DNA from: Actinomadura rudentiformis
Lineage (GTDB): Bacteria > Actinomycetota > Actinomycetes > Streptosporangiales > Streptosporangiaceae
Length of the DNA stretch: 64,000 bases
Direction of reading: 5' to 3'
Assembly: GCF_008923185.1 (NCBI RefSeq)
Contig: NZ_WBMT01000001.1
Location: 1 to 64,000, forward strand
Shown here: positions 8,355 to 17,758 of the stretch, piece after piece
Position numbering within the stretch: the stretch's first letter is position 1
How the letters are laid out: each line of letters opens with the position of its first letter
Position numbers and translations under genes: made by a program
The notes under the pieces: model-generated
Databases searched by the model: none
The model's input: only the letters and a program-made list of their open reading frames with translations
Told to the model about the DNA's origin: nothing

Positions 8355-8534
8355 ATGGGGCGACGAGGCAGGAGCGGGCTGCGACGCAAATGGCGACGAT
8401 GGCTGGACCGCGTGAGCGCTGACGCCGACCGTGATCTGAGAGCCCGCATGGAGGCCCGCAGGGAGGAGGTACGCGCCCAGGTGTACGCCCGCCCGAAGCC
8501 GAAAGACTGGAACCGCTACCACAGCCCCGACTGA
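8355..8534 (+). CDS. Small basic hypothetical protein
   Basis: A 59-codon frame starting at ATG 8355 encodes a highly basic protein (MGRRGRSGLRRKWRRW at the N-terminus, KPKDWNRYHSPD at the end). Its middle (residues 20-45) is a predicted charged helix rich in Arg, Glu and Ala. No family is recognised and there is no clear Shine-Dalgarno sequence. It occupies the 370-base gap between divergent hydroxylase and convergent TetR genes. The codon third positions are GC-rich as in real genes here; treat as tentative. Confidence 0.45.
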   Translation: MGRRGRSGLRRKWRRWLDRVSADADRDLRARMEARREEVRAQVYARPKPKDWNRYHSPD

Positions 8535-8587
8535 CCACCCCGCCTGAAGTCCAGCGCCGCAACAGCGCGCCGTAGTGGCCAGGTGCG

Positions 8588-9196
8588 TCAGCGGCCCAAG
8601 GCCATGTCGAGGGTCGTGGCCCACTGCCGCAGGAGCCGCTCGCGGCGGGCGGAGTCGTCGGTCAGCAGGTCGGCGAGGCCGAGCCCGCGGACGAGGTCGA
8701 GGGTGGCCTGGACGGTCTCCCGGACGCCGGGGACGCTCTCGTCCACGCCTAGCGCCTCCACGGTCAGGCGGTGGGCCTCGCGGCCGAAGCGGGCCTCCAT
8801 CGGGACGACCTGGGCGCGCAGCTGCTCGTCGGAGCTGGCCGCCACCCACAGCTGCAACGCGGCCCGGAAGAGCGGGCTGGTGTACATCTCGCCGAGGAGC
8901 GTCAGGACCTCCAGCGTGGAGGGCCGCTCGTCGGCGAGGCTGTAGAGCCGTTCGCGGACCCGGTCGACGCGGACGTCCGAGCCGTACTCTACGGCGGCGG
9001 TGACCAGCTCCTCGCGGGTGCGGAAGTGGTGCTGGGCGGCGCCTCGCGAGACGCCGGCGCGTTTGGCCACCACGGCCACGGTCGTGCCGGTCCAGCCCAC
9101 CGACGCCAGGCAGTCGATGGCCGCCTCGAGGAGCCGCTGCCGGGTGGCCCGGCTGCGATCCTGCTGGGGCTCGCGGGGGATTGCCTGCGTGGTCAT
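8588..9196 (-). CDS. TetR family transcriptional regulator
   Basis: 202 residues. The N-terminal DNA-binding domain is clear: RQRLLEAAIDCLASVGWTGTTV, then VAKRAGVSRGAAQHHFRTREEL (residues 18-65). The rest is the helical ligand/dimer domain. It is divergent from the AtuA-carboxylase operon with 83 bases between the start codons, and that space contains the perfect inverted repeat AATCAA-N6-TTGATT. The natural inference is autoregulation and repression of the catabolic operon, released by an acyl-CoA or the free acid. Confidence 0.88.
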   Translation of the reverse strand: MTTQAIPREPQQDRSRATRQRLLEAAIDCLASVGWTGTTVAVVAKRAGVSRGAAQHHFRTREELVTAAVEYGSDVRVDRVRERLYSLADERPSTLEVLTLLGEMYTSPLFRAALQLWVAASSDEQLRAQVVPMEARFGREAHRLTVEALGVDESVPGVRETVQATLDLVRGLGLADLLTDDSARRERLLRQWATTLDMALGR

Positions 9197-9231
9197 CCCG
9201 TTCAGTCAACCAAATGATCGGCCCAGAAAAC

Positions 9232-9249
9232 AATCAAGCGCGATTGATT
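9232..9249. promoter_or_regulatory. Inverted repeat in the divergent TetR/AtuA promoter region
   Basis: AATCAA and TTGATT arms, perfectly complementary, separated by GCGCGA, lie midway between the divergent starts at 9196 and 9280. Position and size fit an operator for the adjacent TetR protein. Assignment is inference. Confidence 0.55.
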
Positions 9250-9279
9250 TTTTTGGGCGGGACTGGCAGTGTTCGGGGC

Positions 9280-11094
9280 ATGAGCCAACCGTTGCGGATC
9301 GGCAACGCCTCGGGCTTCTACGGCGACCGCTTCTCCGCGGTGCGGGAGATGCTGGAAGGCGGCCGGCTCGACGTCGTGACCGGCGATTATCTCGCCGAGC
9401 TGACCATGCTGATCCTCGGCCGGAGCAAGCTCAAGGATCCCGGCGGCGGTTACGCCACCACGTTCCTCCGGCAGATGGAGGACGCGCTCGGCCTGGCCGC
9501 CGACCGCGGCACGAAGATCGTCACGAACGCGGGAGGCCTCAACCCGCGCGGCCTGGCCGCCCGGCTGCGCGAGCTCGCCGAACGCCTCGGCATCGACGTG
9601 GAGATCGCCCACGTCGAGGGAGACGACCTGCTGCCGCGCGCCGAGGAGCTGGGATTCGCCGACACCCGCTACGGGCGGCCGCTGACCGCGAACGCCTATC
9701 TCGGGGCCTGGGGCATCGCCGAGTGCCTCAAGGCCGGGGCCGACGTCGTCGTCACCGGCCGCGTCACCGACGCCTCGCTCGTCGTCGGCCCGGCGGCGGC
9801 CCATCACGGCTGGGCGCGCGACGACTGGGACGCCCTGGCCGGAGCCACGGCGGCCGGGCACGTGCTGGAATGCGGCGCGCAGGCGACCGGCGGCAACTAC
9901 GCGTTCTTCCAAGAAATCTACAACGTAAAGCCACTGGGCTTTCCGCTCGCCGAGATCCACGCCGACGGTTCCAGCGTCATCACCAAGCACGAAGGCACCG
10001 GCGGCGCGGTGACGACCGAGACGGTCATGGCCCAGCTGCTGTACGAGATCGGTGGCCCCGCCTATCTCGGGCCCGACGTGACGACCCGCTTCGACACGAT
10101 CGAGCTGAACCAGGACGGGCCGGACCGCGTCCGCCTGAGCGGGACCAAGGGCTCCCCTCCGCCCGCCACCACCAAGGTCTGCCTCAACCACCTCGGCGGC
10201 AACCGCAACGAGATGACGTTCGTGCTCACCGGCCTGGACATCGAGGCTAAGGCCGAGCTCGCCAAGGCTCAGCTGGAGGCCGCCTTCGGCGACGACCGTC
10301 CCGCGCAGGTGGAATGGACGCTGATCGGCACCGCCCGGCCCGACCCCGCCACCCAGGGGGAGGCCACGGCCCTCCTGCGCTGCGCCGTTTTGGACCCCGA
10401 CCCGGACAAGGTCGGCCGCCCCTTCAGCAGTGCCGTCGTGGAGCTGGCCCTGGCCGGATACCCCGGCTTCACGATGACCTCCCCACCGGGCAAGGGCAGC
10501 CCGTACGGCGTCTACAAACCCGCCTTCGTCCCGAACGAGGAGATCGAGCACATCGCCGTCCTCCCCGACGGCACTCAGATCCCCGTCCGCCCGGCATCGA
10601 TGGTCGCACCGCCGGCCGCGACCTCGGAAGTCGATGAAAAACAGCCCCCACCCGCCCAGGGGGGCGACCCCAATGACATTGTCGAACGCGCGGGCGGCCG
10701 TGAGGAAGGCCCGCAGCGAACTGTGGATAACCTCCCGTCCATTCCCGCCCTTCGGACGTCGTTGGGACGGGTCGCCGGGGCGCGCAGCGGGGACAAAGGC
10801 GGTGACGCCAACATCGGCGTGTGGGCCCGGACGGACGCGCAGTGGCGCTGGTTGGAGACCTTCCTTACCGTCGAGCGGCTGCACGAGCTGCTGCCGGTGA
10901 CCTCCGCGCACTCCGTCACCCGGCACGTCCTGCCCAACCTCAGGGCGGTCAACTTCGTCGTCGAAGGGCTGCTCCAGGAGGGCGTATCCGCATCGACCCG
11001 ATTCGACCCGCAGGGCAAGGCGCTCGGGGAGTGGCTGCGAGCCCGTCTCGTGGACGTTCCGGAGGCGATCCTGACCACGGAGGCAATCCTTTGA
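9280..11094 (+). CDS. AtuA-like (DUF1446) acyclic terpene utilisation family protein
   Basis: 604 residues. Residues 1-450 match the AtuA/DUF1446 core: LRIGNASGFYGDR at the start, VTGDYLAELTMLILGR, TNAGGLNPRGLA, VVTGRVTDASLVVGPAA and KPAFVPNEEIE. A low-complexity linker (about 455-500) leads to the C-terminal AtuA-like domain with RVAGARSGDKGGDANIGVWA. The biochemical role of AtuA is not firmly known; it is required for citronellol/geranyl-CoA use in Pseudomonas. ATG 9280 gives the family N-terminus. The stop overlaps the next gene's TTG start (TTGA). First gene of a four-gene coupled operon. Confidence 0.88.
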   Translation: MSQPLRIGNASGFYGDRFSAVREMLEGGRLDVVTGDYLAELTMLILGRSKLKDPGGGYATTFLRQMEDALGLAADRGTKIVTNAGGLNPRGLAARLRELAERLGIDVEIAHVEGDDLLPRAEELGFADTRYGRPLTANAYLGAWGIAECLKAGADVVVTGRVTDASLVVGPAAAHHGWARDDWDALAGATAAGHVLECGAQATGGNYAFFQEIYNVKPLGFPLAEIHADGSSVITKHEGTGGAVTTETVMAQLLYEIGGPAYLGPDVTTRFDTIELNQDGPDRVRLSGTKGSPPPATTKVCLNHLGGNRNEMTFVLTGLDIEAKAELAKAQLEAAFGDDRPAQVEWTLIGTARPDPATQGEATALLRCAVLDPDPDKVGRPFSSAVVELALAGYPGFTMTSPPGKGSPYGVYKPAFVPNEEIEHIAVLPDGTQIPVRPASMVAPPAATSEVDEKQPPPAQGGDPNDIVERAGGREEGPQRTVDNLPSIPALRTSLGRVAGARSGDKGGDANIGVWARTDAQWRWLETFLTVERLHELLPVTSAHSVTRHVLPNLRAVNFVVEGLLQEGVSASTRFDPQGKALGEWLRARLVDVPEAILTTEAIL

Positions 11095-12683
11095 CCCTCA
11101 AGAGCACGCTCGACCCGCGGAGCCCGGAGTACCGGGAGCGGCGCGAGGCCATGCTGGCCAAGCTCGCGGACCTGGAGGCCGAGCACGCCAAGGCGCTGGC
11201 GGGCGGCGGCGAGAAGTACGTCACCCGGCACCGCAAGCGCGGCAAGCTGCTGGCACGCGAGCGGATCGAGCTGCTGCTCGATCCCGACTCGCCGTTCCTG
11301 GAGCTCAGCCCGCTGGCGGCGTGGGGGAGCGACTTCCCGGTCGGCGCCAGCGTGGTCACCGGCATCGGGATCGTCGAGGGCGTCGAGTGCATGATCGTGG
11401 CGAACGACCCGACCGTGCGGGGTGGGTCCAGCAACCCGTGGACGGTCAAGAAGAGCTTCCGGGCCTCCGACATCGCCCTGGAGAACCGGCTCCCGGTGAT
11501 CAATCTGGTGGAGTCGGGCGGCGCCGATCTGCCCACCCAGAAGGAGATCTTCATCCCGGGCGGGCGGATGTTCCGGGACCTGACGAGGCTCTCGGCCGCG
11601 GGCATCCCGACGATCGCGCTGGTGTTCGGCAACTCCACGGCGGGCGGCGCCTACATCCCGGGCATGTGCGACCACGTCGTCATGGTCAAGGAGCGGGCGA
11701 AGGTCTTCCTGGGTGGCCCTCCGCTGGTGAAGATGGCCACCGGCGAGGAGGCCGACGACGAGGAGCTCGGCGGCGCCGAGATGCACGCGCGCACCTCTGG
11801 CCTGGCCGACTACATGGCCGTGGACGAGGCGGACGCGCTGCGGCTCGGCCGGCAGATCGTCAAGCGGCTCAACCACCGCAAGCTCGGCCCCGAGCCGGGC
11901 CCGGTGGAGGAGCCGCGGTACGACGCGGAGGAGCTCGCGGGCATCGTGCCCGAAGACCTCAAGACCCCGTTCGACCCGCGCGAGGTCATCGCCCGGATCG
12001 TGGACGGCTCGGAGTTCGACGAGTTCAAGCCGCTGTACGGCACGAGCCTGGTGACGGGGTGGGCCCGCCTGCACGGCTACCCGGTCGGGATTCTCGCGAA
12101 CGCGCAGGGCGTGCTGTTCAGCGCGGAGGCGCAGAAGGCCGCGCAGTTCATCCAGCTCGCCAACCAGAGCGCCACGCCGCTGATCTTCCTGCACAACACG
12201 ACCGGCTACATGGTCGGCAAGGAGTACGAGCAGGCCGGGATCATCAAGCACGGCGCACTCATGATCAACGCGGTCGCCAACAGCACGGTGCCGCATCTCT
12301 CGCTGGTCATGGGCGCCTCGTACGGCGCGGGCAACTACGGCATGTGCGGCCGCGCGTACGACCCGAGGTTCCTGTTCACCTGGCCGAGCGCCAAGTCCGC
12401 GGTCATGGGTCCGCAGCAGCTCGCCGGGGTGTTGTCGATCGTCGCCCGTGCCGCCGCCGAAGCCCGCGGGCAGGTGTACGACGAGGAGGGGAACAGGGCG
12501 ATGCGCGAGATGGTCGAGTCGCAGATCGAGGCCGAGTCGCTGCCGTTCTTCCTGTCCGGCCGGCTGTACGACGACGGCGTGATCGACCCGCGTGACACCC
12601 GTACCGTCCTCGGCCTGTGCCTGTCGGTGATCCACAACGCGCCCGTCTCCGGAGCCGCGGGCTTCGGCGTCTTCCGGATGTGA
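11091..12683 (+). CDS. Biotin-dependent acyl-CoA carboxylase, carboxyltransferase (beta) subunit
   Basis: 530 residues, full length for methylcrotonyl-CoA or geranyl-CoA carboxylase beta subunits. The N half has RGKLLARERIELLLDPDSPFLE and FGNSTAGGAYIPGM with VFLGGPPLVKMATGEE; the C half has HNTTGYMVGKEYE and GASYGAGNYGMCGRAYDPRF. It transfers the carboxyl group from biotin to the acyl-CoA gamma carbon in this group. Start is TTG 11091, overlapping the previous stop, with GGAGG eight bases before it; the alternative in-frame upstream extension is an unrelated frame of the AtuA gene. Neighbour genes favour a geranyl- or methylcrotonyl-CoA role; the two cannot be separated by eye. Confidence 0.88.
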   Translation: MTLKSTLDPRSPEYRERREAMLAKLADLEAEHAKALAGGGEKYVTRHRKRGKLLARERIELLLDPDSPFLELSPLAAWGSDFPVGASVVTGIGIVEGVECMIVANDPTVRGGSSNPWTVKKSFRASDIALENRLPVINLVESGGADLPTQKEIFIPGGRMFRDLTRLSAAGIPTIALVFGNSTAGGAYIPGMCDHVVMVKERAKVFLGGPPLVKMATGEEADDEELGGAEMHARTSGLADYMAVDEADALRLGRQIVKRLNHRKLGPEPGPVEEPRYDAEELAGIVPEDLKTPFDPREVIARIVDGSEFDEFKPLYGTSLVTGWARLHGYPVGILANAQGVLFSAEAQKAAQFIQLANQSATPLIFLHNTTGYMVGKEYEQAGIIKHGALMINAVANSTVPHLSLVMGASYGAGNYGMCGRAYDPRFLFTWPSAKSAVMGPQQLAGVLSIVARAAAEARGQVYDEEGNRAMREMVESQIEAESLPFFLSGRLYDDGVIDPRDTRTVLGLCLSVIHNAPVSGAAGFGVFRM

Positions 12684-14674
12684 GCGAGCAGCCCATGACC
12701 ATGATCGACAAACTGCTGGTGGCGAACCGCGGCGAGATCGCCCGGCGCGTCTTCCGCACCTGCCGCGACCTCGGCGCCGGCACGGTCGCGGTGTTCTCCG
12801 ACGCCGACGAGCACGCACCGCACGCCGCCGATGCCGATGCCGCCGTCCGGCTCGCCGGTGTCGCGCCCGCTGACACCTACCTGCGCGGCGATCTCATCAT
12901 CGACGCCGCGAGGACCGCGGGCGCCGACGCGGTCCACCCCGGCTACGGCTTCCTCTCCGAGAACGCCGGGTTCGCGCGTTCGGTGATCGAGGCCGGGCTG
13001 ACCTGGGTCGGGCCGCCGCCCGCCGCCATCGAGGCGATGGGCTCGAAGATCGAGGCCAAGAAGCTGATGGCGTCCGCCGGCGTGCCGGTGCTGCCCGAGC
13101 TCGACCCGGACGCCGTGACCGGGACCGACCTGCCGATCCTGGTGAAGGCCTCGTCGGGCGGCGGCGGGCGCGGGATGCGCGCCGTACGGACGCTCGCGGA
13201 GCTGCCGGAGGCCGTGGCGGCCGCGCGGCGAGAGGCCCAGTCCGCGTTCGGTGACCCGGCCGTCTTCTGCGAACCGCTGCTGGAGAACGCGCGGCACATC
13301 GAGGTCCAGATCCTCGCCGACCGGCACGGCACGGTGTGGGCGCTGGGCGAACGCGAGTGCTCCGTCCAGCGCCGCCACCAGAAGATCATCGAAGAGGCGC
13401 CGTCTCCGGCGGTGAGCCCTGACCTGCGCGCCGAGCTGTGCGCGGCCGCCGTGAACGCGGCCAAGGCCATCGGGTACGAGGGCGCGGGCACCGTGGAGTT
13501 CATGCTCGCCCGCGACGGCCGCTTCTTCTTCCTTGAGGTCAACACCCGCCTCCAGGTGGAGCACCCCGTCACCGAATGCGTCTACGGCCTCGACCTGGTC
13601 CGGCTGCAACTGGAGATCGCCGAAGGTGCGCAGCTGCCCGCCGAGCCACCGGCGCCGAGCGGCCACGCGATCGAGGTGCGCCTGTACGCGGAGGATCCCG
13701 CAGCCGAATGGAGGCCGGGTAGCGGGACGCTCCACACGTTCGAGGTGCCGGGCGTCGACGCCGCGTTCACCGTCCCGGAGTCCTACGGCCTGCGGCTGGA
13801 CAGCGGCGTCGAGAGCGGCAGCGAGGTCGGGATCCACTACGACCCGATGCTCGCCAAGGTGATCGCCTGGGGCCCGACCCGTACGGCCGCCGCACGGCGG
13901 CTGCGCGCGGCGCTCACCGGCGCGCGCGTCCACGGCGTGACCACCAACCGCGATCTGCTCGCCCGGATCATGGCCGAGCCCGCGTTCCTCCAAGGCGAGA
14001 CCCACACCGGCTATCTCGACGAGATCGGCCTGGGCGTGCTCGCCGCTCCGCTGGCCGGTGAACGGGCCGTACGGCTGTCCGCGCTGGCCGCCGCCCTCGC
14101 CGACGCCGCCGTCAACCGAGCGGCCGCCCGCGTACAGGGCGGACTCCCGTCCGGCTGGCGCAATCTGCCCTCGCAGTTTCAGCACAAGTCGTACGAGGGA
14201 CCGGACGGCACGATCGAGGTGTCCTACCGGCTCACCCGCGACGGCCTCGTCGCCGAGGGGCACGACGGCGTTCACCTGACCGCCGCGACGCCCGCCGAGG
14301 TCACGCTGGACGTCGACGGCGTCCGCCGCGCCTTCGCGATCCGTACCGCCGGAGACGGCAGAGTGTTCGTCGACTCCGGCTTCGGGCCCGTGACGCTGCG
14401 CGCGCTGCCTCGTTTCGCGGACCCGAGCGACCTGGTCGCGCCCGGCTCGCTGCTGGCTCCGATGCCCGGCACGGTCGTCCGGATCGCGACCGAGCAGGGC
14501 GCCGCCGTGGCGGACGGGCAGACGCTGCTCGTGCTGGAGGCCATGAAGATGGAGCACCGCATCGCCGCCCCGGCAGGCGGCATCGTCGCCGAACTGAACG
14601 TCAGCGCGGGACAGCAGGTCGAGGCCGGAGCGGTCCTCGCCGTCATCACCGAATCCGAAGGGAACCCCGCGTGA
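12680..14674 (+). CDS. Biotin-dependent acyl-CoA carboxylase, biotin carboxylase / BCCP (alpha) subunit
   Basis: About 664 residues. The biotin carboxylase domain begins IDKLLVANRGEIARRVFRT and includes HPGYGFLSENAGFA, the ATP-binding KASSGGGGRGMR and FFLEVNTRLQVEHPVTE. A central linking domain precedes the C-terminal biotinyl domain with EAMKMEHRI (biotinylated Lys about 623). It carboxylates its own biotin with ATP and bicarbonate. GTG 12680 overlaps the beta-subunit stop (GTGA), like the other junctions in this operon; ATG 12695 or 12701 are alternatives five to seven codons in. Forms a complex with the preceding product. Confidence 0.87.
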   Translation: MSEQPMTMIDKLLVANRGEIARRVFRTCRDLGAGTVAVFSDADEHAPHAADADAAVRLAGVAPADTYLRGDLIIDAARTAGADAVHPGYGFLSENAGFARSVIEAGLTWVGPPPAAIEAMGSKIEAKKLMASAGVPVLPELDPDAVTGTDLPILVKASSGGGGRGMRAVRTLAELPEAVAAARREAQSAFGDPAVFCEPLLENARHIEVQILADRHGTVWALGERECSVQRRHQKIIEEAPSPAVSPDLRAELCAAAVNAAKAIGYEGAGTVEFMLARDGRFFFLEVNTRLQVEHPVTECVYGLDLVRLQLEIAEGAQLPAEPPAPSGHAIEVRLYAEDPAAEWRPGSGTLHTFEVPGVDAAFTVPESYGLRLDSGVESGSEVGIHYDPMLAKVIAWGPTRTAAARRLRAALTGARVHGVTTNRDLLARIMAEPAFLQGETHTGYLDEIGLGVLAAPLAGERAVRLSALAAALADAAVNRAAARVQGGLPSGWRNLPSQFQHKSYEGPDGTIEVSYRLTRDGLVAEGHDGVHLTAATPAEVTLDVDGVRRAFAIRTAGDGRVFVDSGFGPVTLRALPRFADPSDLVAPGSLLAPMPGTVVRIATEQGAAVADGQTLLVLEAMKMEHRIAAPAGGIVAELNVSAGQQVEAGAVLAVITESEGNPA

Positions 14675-15825
14675 GCTTCATCGAGACCGAGGAACGTCAG
14701 GCGCTGCGTGCCGCCGTAGCCGGGCTCGGCGCCAAGTACGGCCCGTCCTACTACGTGGCGAAGGCCAAGAACGGCGGCAAGACCGACGAGCTGTGGACCG
14801 AAGCGGGCCGGCTCGGCTATCTGGGCGTCAACGTGCCCGAGGAGTACGGCGGCGGGGGCGGCGGCATCGGCGACCTCGCGGCGGTGTGCGAGGAGCTGGC
14901 CGCGGCCGGCTGCCCGCTGCTGCTGATGGTCGTCTCGCCGGCCATCTGCGCCACGATCATCGCCCGGTCCGGCACCGAGGAGCAGAAGAAGCACTGGCTG
15001 CCGCGGTTCGCCGACGGCTCGGTCAAGATGGCGTTCGCCATCACCGAGCCCGACGCGGGCTCCAACTCGCACCGGATCACGACCACCGCGCGCCGCGACG
15101 GCGACGGTTGGACATTGAACGGGCAGAAGACGTTCATCTCCGGGGTGGACGAGGCGGACGCGGTGCTGTTCGTCGGCCGCAGCCAGGACCAGAAGGGCTC
15201 GCTGCGCCCGTCGCTGTTCATCGTGCCGACCGACGCGCCCGGCTTCACCTCCACGCCCATCGAGATGGAGATCGTGTCGCCGGAGAAGCAGTTCATCTGC
15301 CACCTCGACGACGTGCGGCTGCCGTACGACGCGCTCGTCGGCGACGAGGACGGCGGGCTGCTGCAGCTGTTCGCCGGGCTCAACCCCGAGCGCATCATGG
15401 CCACCGCCATGGCCGCCGGCATCGGCCGCTACGCGCTGGACAAGTCGATCGCGTACGCCAAGGACCGGCAGGTCTTCAAGACGCCGATCGGCGCCCACCA
15501 GGGCATCGCGCACCCGCTCGCGCAGGCCAAGATAGAGCTGGAACTGGCGCGGCTCATGGGCCAGAAAGCGGCCTGGCTGTACGACGAGGGCGACGACATG
15601 GGCGCGGGCGAGGCCGCCAACATGGCCAAGTACGCCGCCGGTGAGGCCGCCGTCCGCGTCGTCGACCAGGCGATCCAGACCCACGGCGGCAACGGCCTCA
15701 CCACCGAGTACGGCGTGGGCATGCTGGCCGGTGCCGTCCGCCTCATGCGCATCGCCCCCGTGAGCCGCGAGATGATCCTCAACTTCGTCGCCCAGCACTC
15801 CCTGGGCCTGCCCAAGTCTTACTAA
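14671..15825 (+). CDS. Acyl-CoA dehydrogenase
   Basis: 384 residues, GTG start overlapping the carboxylase stop (GTGA). Acyl-CoA dehydrogenase signatures are present: FAITEPDAGSNSHRI (FAD/substrate loop) and, near the end, IQTHGGNGLTTEYGVGMLAGAVRLMRIAP. It oxidises an acyl-CoA to the 2,3-enoyl-CoA, passing electrons to ETF. In Atu/Liu pathways the dehydrogenase (citronellyl-CoA or isovaleryl-CoA type) makes the substrate that the carboxylase then uses, so the order fits. Substrate length cannot be told from sequence alone. Confidence 0.88.
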   Translation: MSFIETEERQALRAAVAGLGAKYGPSYYVAKAKNGGKTDELWTEAGRLGYLGVNVPEEYGGGGGGIGDLAAVCEELAAAGCPLLLMVVSPAICATIIARSGTEEQKKHWLPRFADGSVKMAFAITEPDAGSNSHRITTTARRDGDGWTLNGQKTFISGVDEADAVLFVGRSQDQKGSLRPSLFIVPTDAPGFTSTPIEMEIVSPEKQFICHLDDVRLPYDALVGDEDGGLLQLFAGLNPERIMATAMAAGIGRYALDKSIAYAKDRQVFKTPIGAHQGIAHPLAQAKIELELARLMGQKAAWLYDEGDDMGAGEAANMAKYAAGEAAVRVVDQAIQTHGGNGLTTEYGVGMLAGAVRLMRIAPVSREMILNFVAQHSLGLPKSY

Positions 15826-15929
15826 CGGGGTTGTAGGTTGCGGCCGGCTGACAGGAGTTGCCGGGAGTCCCTAAGATTCGGGGGGTTTTCACCGTCCTGA
15901 TCGCGTCAACGTGACTAAGGGGCATCCCT

Positions 15930-17174
15930 GTGCACGGCCCTCCGCCACCGTCGTTCCCCGTGCCCGACCCACCGCTCCCCATCCCCGACGGATCACCCCC
16001 GCCCGCCACGGCGGACGCCCGCGCCGCCGCCGCGCCGCGCGGCAGACGGCTCCTGGCATGGTCGATCGACACCGGCCTGCTCATCGTCGTGGCCGTGCTG
16101 CTCGGGGGCATGACCTGGGGGCGGCTGCACGCGTACGTGGCCCAGGACCTGCCGTCCAAGGCGTTGTCGGCCACCGGCGCACTCCTGTTCTCGGGTGGGA
16201 ACGTCGAGAAGGCCGCGACCGAGTTCGGCGCGGGCGTGTGGGACACGTTCGTCAGCAACATCGAGCAGGCTCTCCTGCTTCTCGTCCTTGCCGAGCTGCT
16301 TCACCAGACACTGGGGCTCGCGCTGGGCGGACGCACGATCGGCAAGGCCGCGATGGACCTTCGCGTCCGCCATGCCGGCGACGACGCCAAGCCCGGCAAG
16401 GCGCGTTCCGTCAAGCGCGCCCTGGTGACCACCGCATCGGGCACCGGTCTCTATGCGCTGTCCTGGGTGCTGCTCCTCGAAGGGCTGTACCTCTTCGCGG
16501 TCCTGTTGTGGCTCATCGCGGTGGCGGCCTTCCTGGCCAACAGCGCGCCCGCCCTCATCGGCTCGCGGCGGCGTACGTTCGCCGACCTGGCGGCCGGCAC
16601 GGTGGTCGAGCGCGCGCACAGCTACGAGAGGGCCGTGGCGGCGGCGCGGCAGGGTGCCGTACGTGCCTGGGACGGCGCTCAGAACGCGGGTCAGATCGCT
16701 CGCGAGAACGCGACTCGGGTCGTCCAAGCCGAGCGGGTTCAGCAGGCGATGGAATCCGACCGGGCCCGGAGGGTCCAGGAGCTGGGGCGCCGCGCCGGGC
16801 AGCAGTCGGCCGACAAAGTGCGTGAGGCCGCGGCAAGCGAACGCGTACAGCAGGTGCAGGACGCGGGCAAGCGCCTGGGCGGCCGCATCAAGGGCGCCTA
16901 CCAGGACCGGCGGGCAGGCGGGTCTCCCGAGCCGCAGCAAGCCGCAGTCCCGGCCCCGGGCGAGCAGCCCGCTCTGCCTCCGCCGCAGCCGTCCTACGGC
17001 CAGCCCGAGTGGGCAGCAAACGACTTCTCCTACCAGACGCCCTACGTGCAGCCCGGAAGCGAGCCTGCCCACCAGGCGCCCTATGCGCAGCCGGAAAGCG
17101 ACCCTTTCCGCCAGGCGCCTTACGCGCAGCAGCCGTATTCGCCGCCACCCGAGCCGCCGTCGCAAACGCCTTAG
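15930..17174 (+). CDS. RDD family membrane protein with long C-terminal tail
   Basis: 414 residues from GTG 15930. A proline-rich cytoplasmic head (1-35) precedes the RDD domain: [20 protein letters not shown] (TM1, with the R and D of the name), a second TM near [36 protein letters not shown], a hydrophobic stretch at about 170-210, and [14 protein letters not shown]. Residues 225-320 are an Ala/Arg/Gln/Glu-rich predicted coiled coil with imperfect repeats ([16 protein letters not shown]). The tail is Pro/Gln/Tyr-rich with repeats around [11 protein letters not shown]. Function unknown; RDD proteins are membrane proteins, some linked to ion transport. Its stop overlaps the convergent kinase stop by a few bases. 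Confidence 0.8.
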   Translation: MHGPPPPSFPVPDPPLPIPDGSPPPATADARAAAAPRGRRLLAWSIDTGLLIVVAVLLGGMTWGRLHAYVAQDLPSKALSATGALLFSGGNVEKAATEFGAGVWDTFVSNIEQALLLLVLAELLHQTLGLALGGRTIGKAAMDLRVRHAGDDAKPGKARSVKRALVTTASGTGLYALSWVLLLEGLYLFAVLLWLIAVAAFLANSAPALIGSRRRTFADLAAGTVVERAHSYERAVAAARQGAVRAWDGAQNAGQIARENATRVVQAERVQQAMESDRARRVQELGRRAGQQSADKVREAAASERVQQVQDAGKRLGGRIKGAYQDRRAGGSPEPQQAAVPAPGEQPALPPPQPSYGQPEWAANDFSYQTPYVQPGSEPAHQAPYAQPESDPFRQAPYAQQPYSPPPEPPSQTP

Positions 17175-17758
17175 AGGCCCGAGACCTGGGCCTCCAGGGG
17201 AGTGGCCGCTGTCAGGCGGTTGTCGATCGCGATGTGGGGCACCGGTGGTGCCTGGCCAGGGCGCATGCGTTCGATGAACGTGTCGAACGCGGCGAGCTTG
17301 CCGCTGTCGCGCGGGAGGCCGCGTTCGGTGAGCCGGTGCCGGAGCGTCGCGGCGTCGGTGTGGATCCAGACCAGCCGGACCGGATCGCCGCCCAGCGCCG
17401 CGGTCCACTCCCGCCACCGGCCGGGGGAGTGGATCTGGCCGGTGAACGGGCCGCTGAGCATGACCGGGCAGCCGTGGGACCGGATCTCACGGGCCGTGGC
17501 GGCCAGCCCCTCGTACTCGTGCCGCTTGACGTGCTCGTCGTACCACGGACCCTCACGTTCGCCCAGGTCACGTCCGTACGCCGACAGGGTCGCGGCGACG
17601 AACGAGCCGTAGAGGGTGTCCTTGTCGAGCAGGGCGGGCACCGGGCGCAGCCGCGCCAGCAGCAGCCGGCAGACGGTCGACTTGCCCGAGCCCGGCGGCC
17701 CGGCGACGACCCATACCGTGCCGGGCTCCACCGGTCCAGACGGCGCCGTGCCGCTCAT
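17171..17758 (-). CDS. P-loop kinase / AAA-type ATPase, small
   Basis: 195 residues. Walker [22 protein letters not shown] is at about 15-35, and a nucleoside/small-molecule kinase-like fold follows: [11 protein letters not shown] (possible phosphate-acceptor Asp), [10 protein letters not shown] and [28 protein letters not shown], the last resembling the lid of shikimate/gluconate-type kinases. Substrate unknown. ATG 17758 overlaps the stop of the enolase-superfamily gene (ATGA), so the two are translated together and probably act in one pathway. Confidence 0.75.
   Translation of the reverse strand: MSGTAPSGPVEPGTVWVVAGPPGSGKSTVCRLLLARLRPVPALLDKDTLYGSFVAATLSAYGRDLGEREGPWYDEHVKRHEYEGLAATAREIRSHGCPVMLSGPFTGQIHSPGRWREWTAALGGDPVRLVWIHTDAATLRHRLTERGLPRDSGKLAAFDTFIERMRPGQAPPVPHIAIDNRLTAATPLEAQVSGL

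Noticed and set aside
10575..12818. 747-codon open frame on the minus strand
   Set aside because: Shadow of the carboxylase beta gene; composition is Arg/His-rich without any domain.
12335..14557. 740-codon open frame on the minus strand
   Set aside because: Shadow of the biotin carboxylase gene, which has complete motifs on the plus strand.
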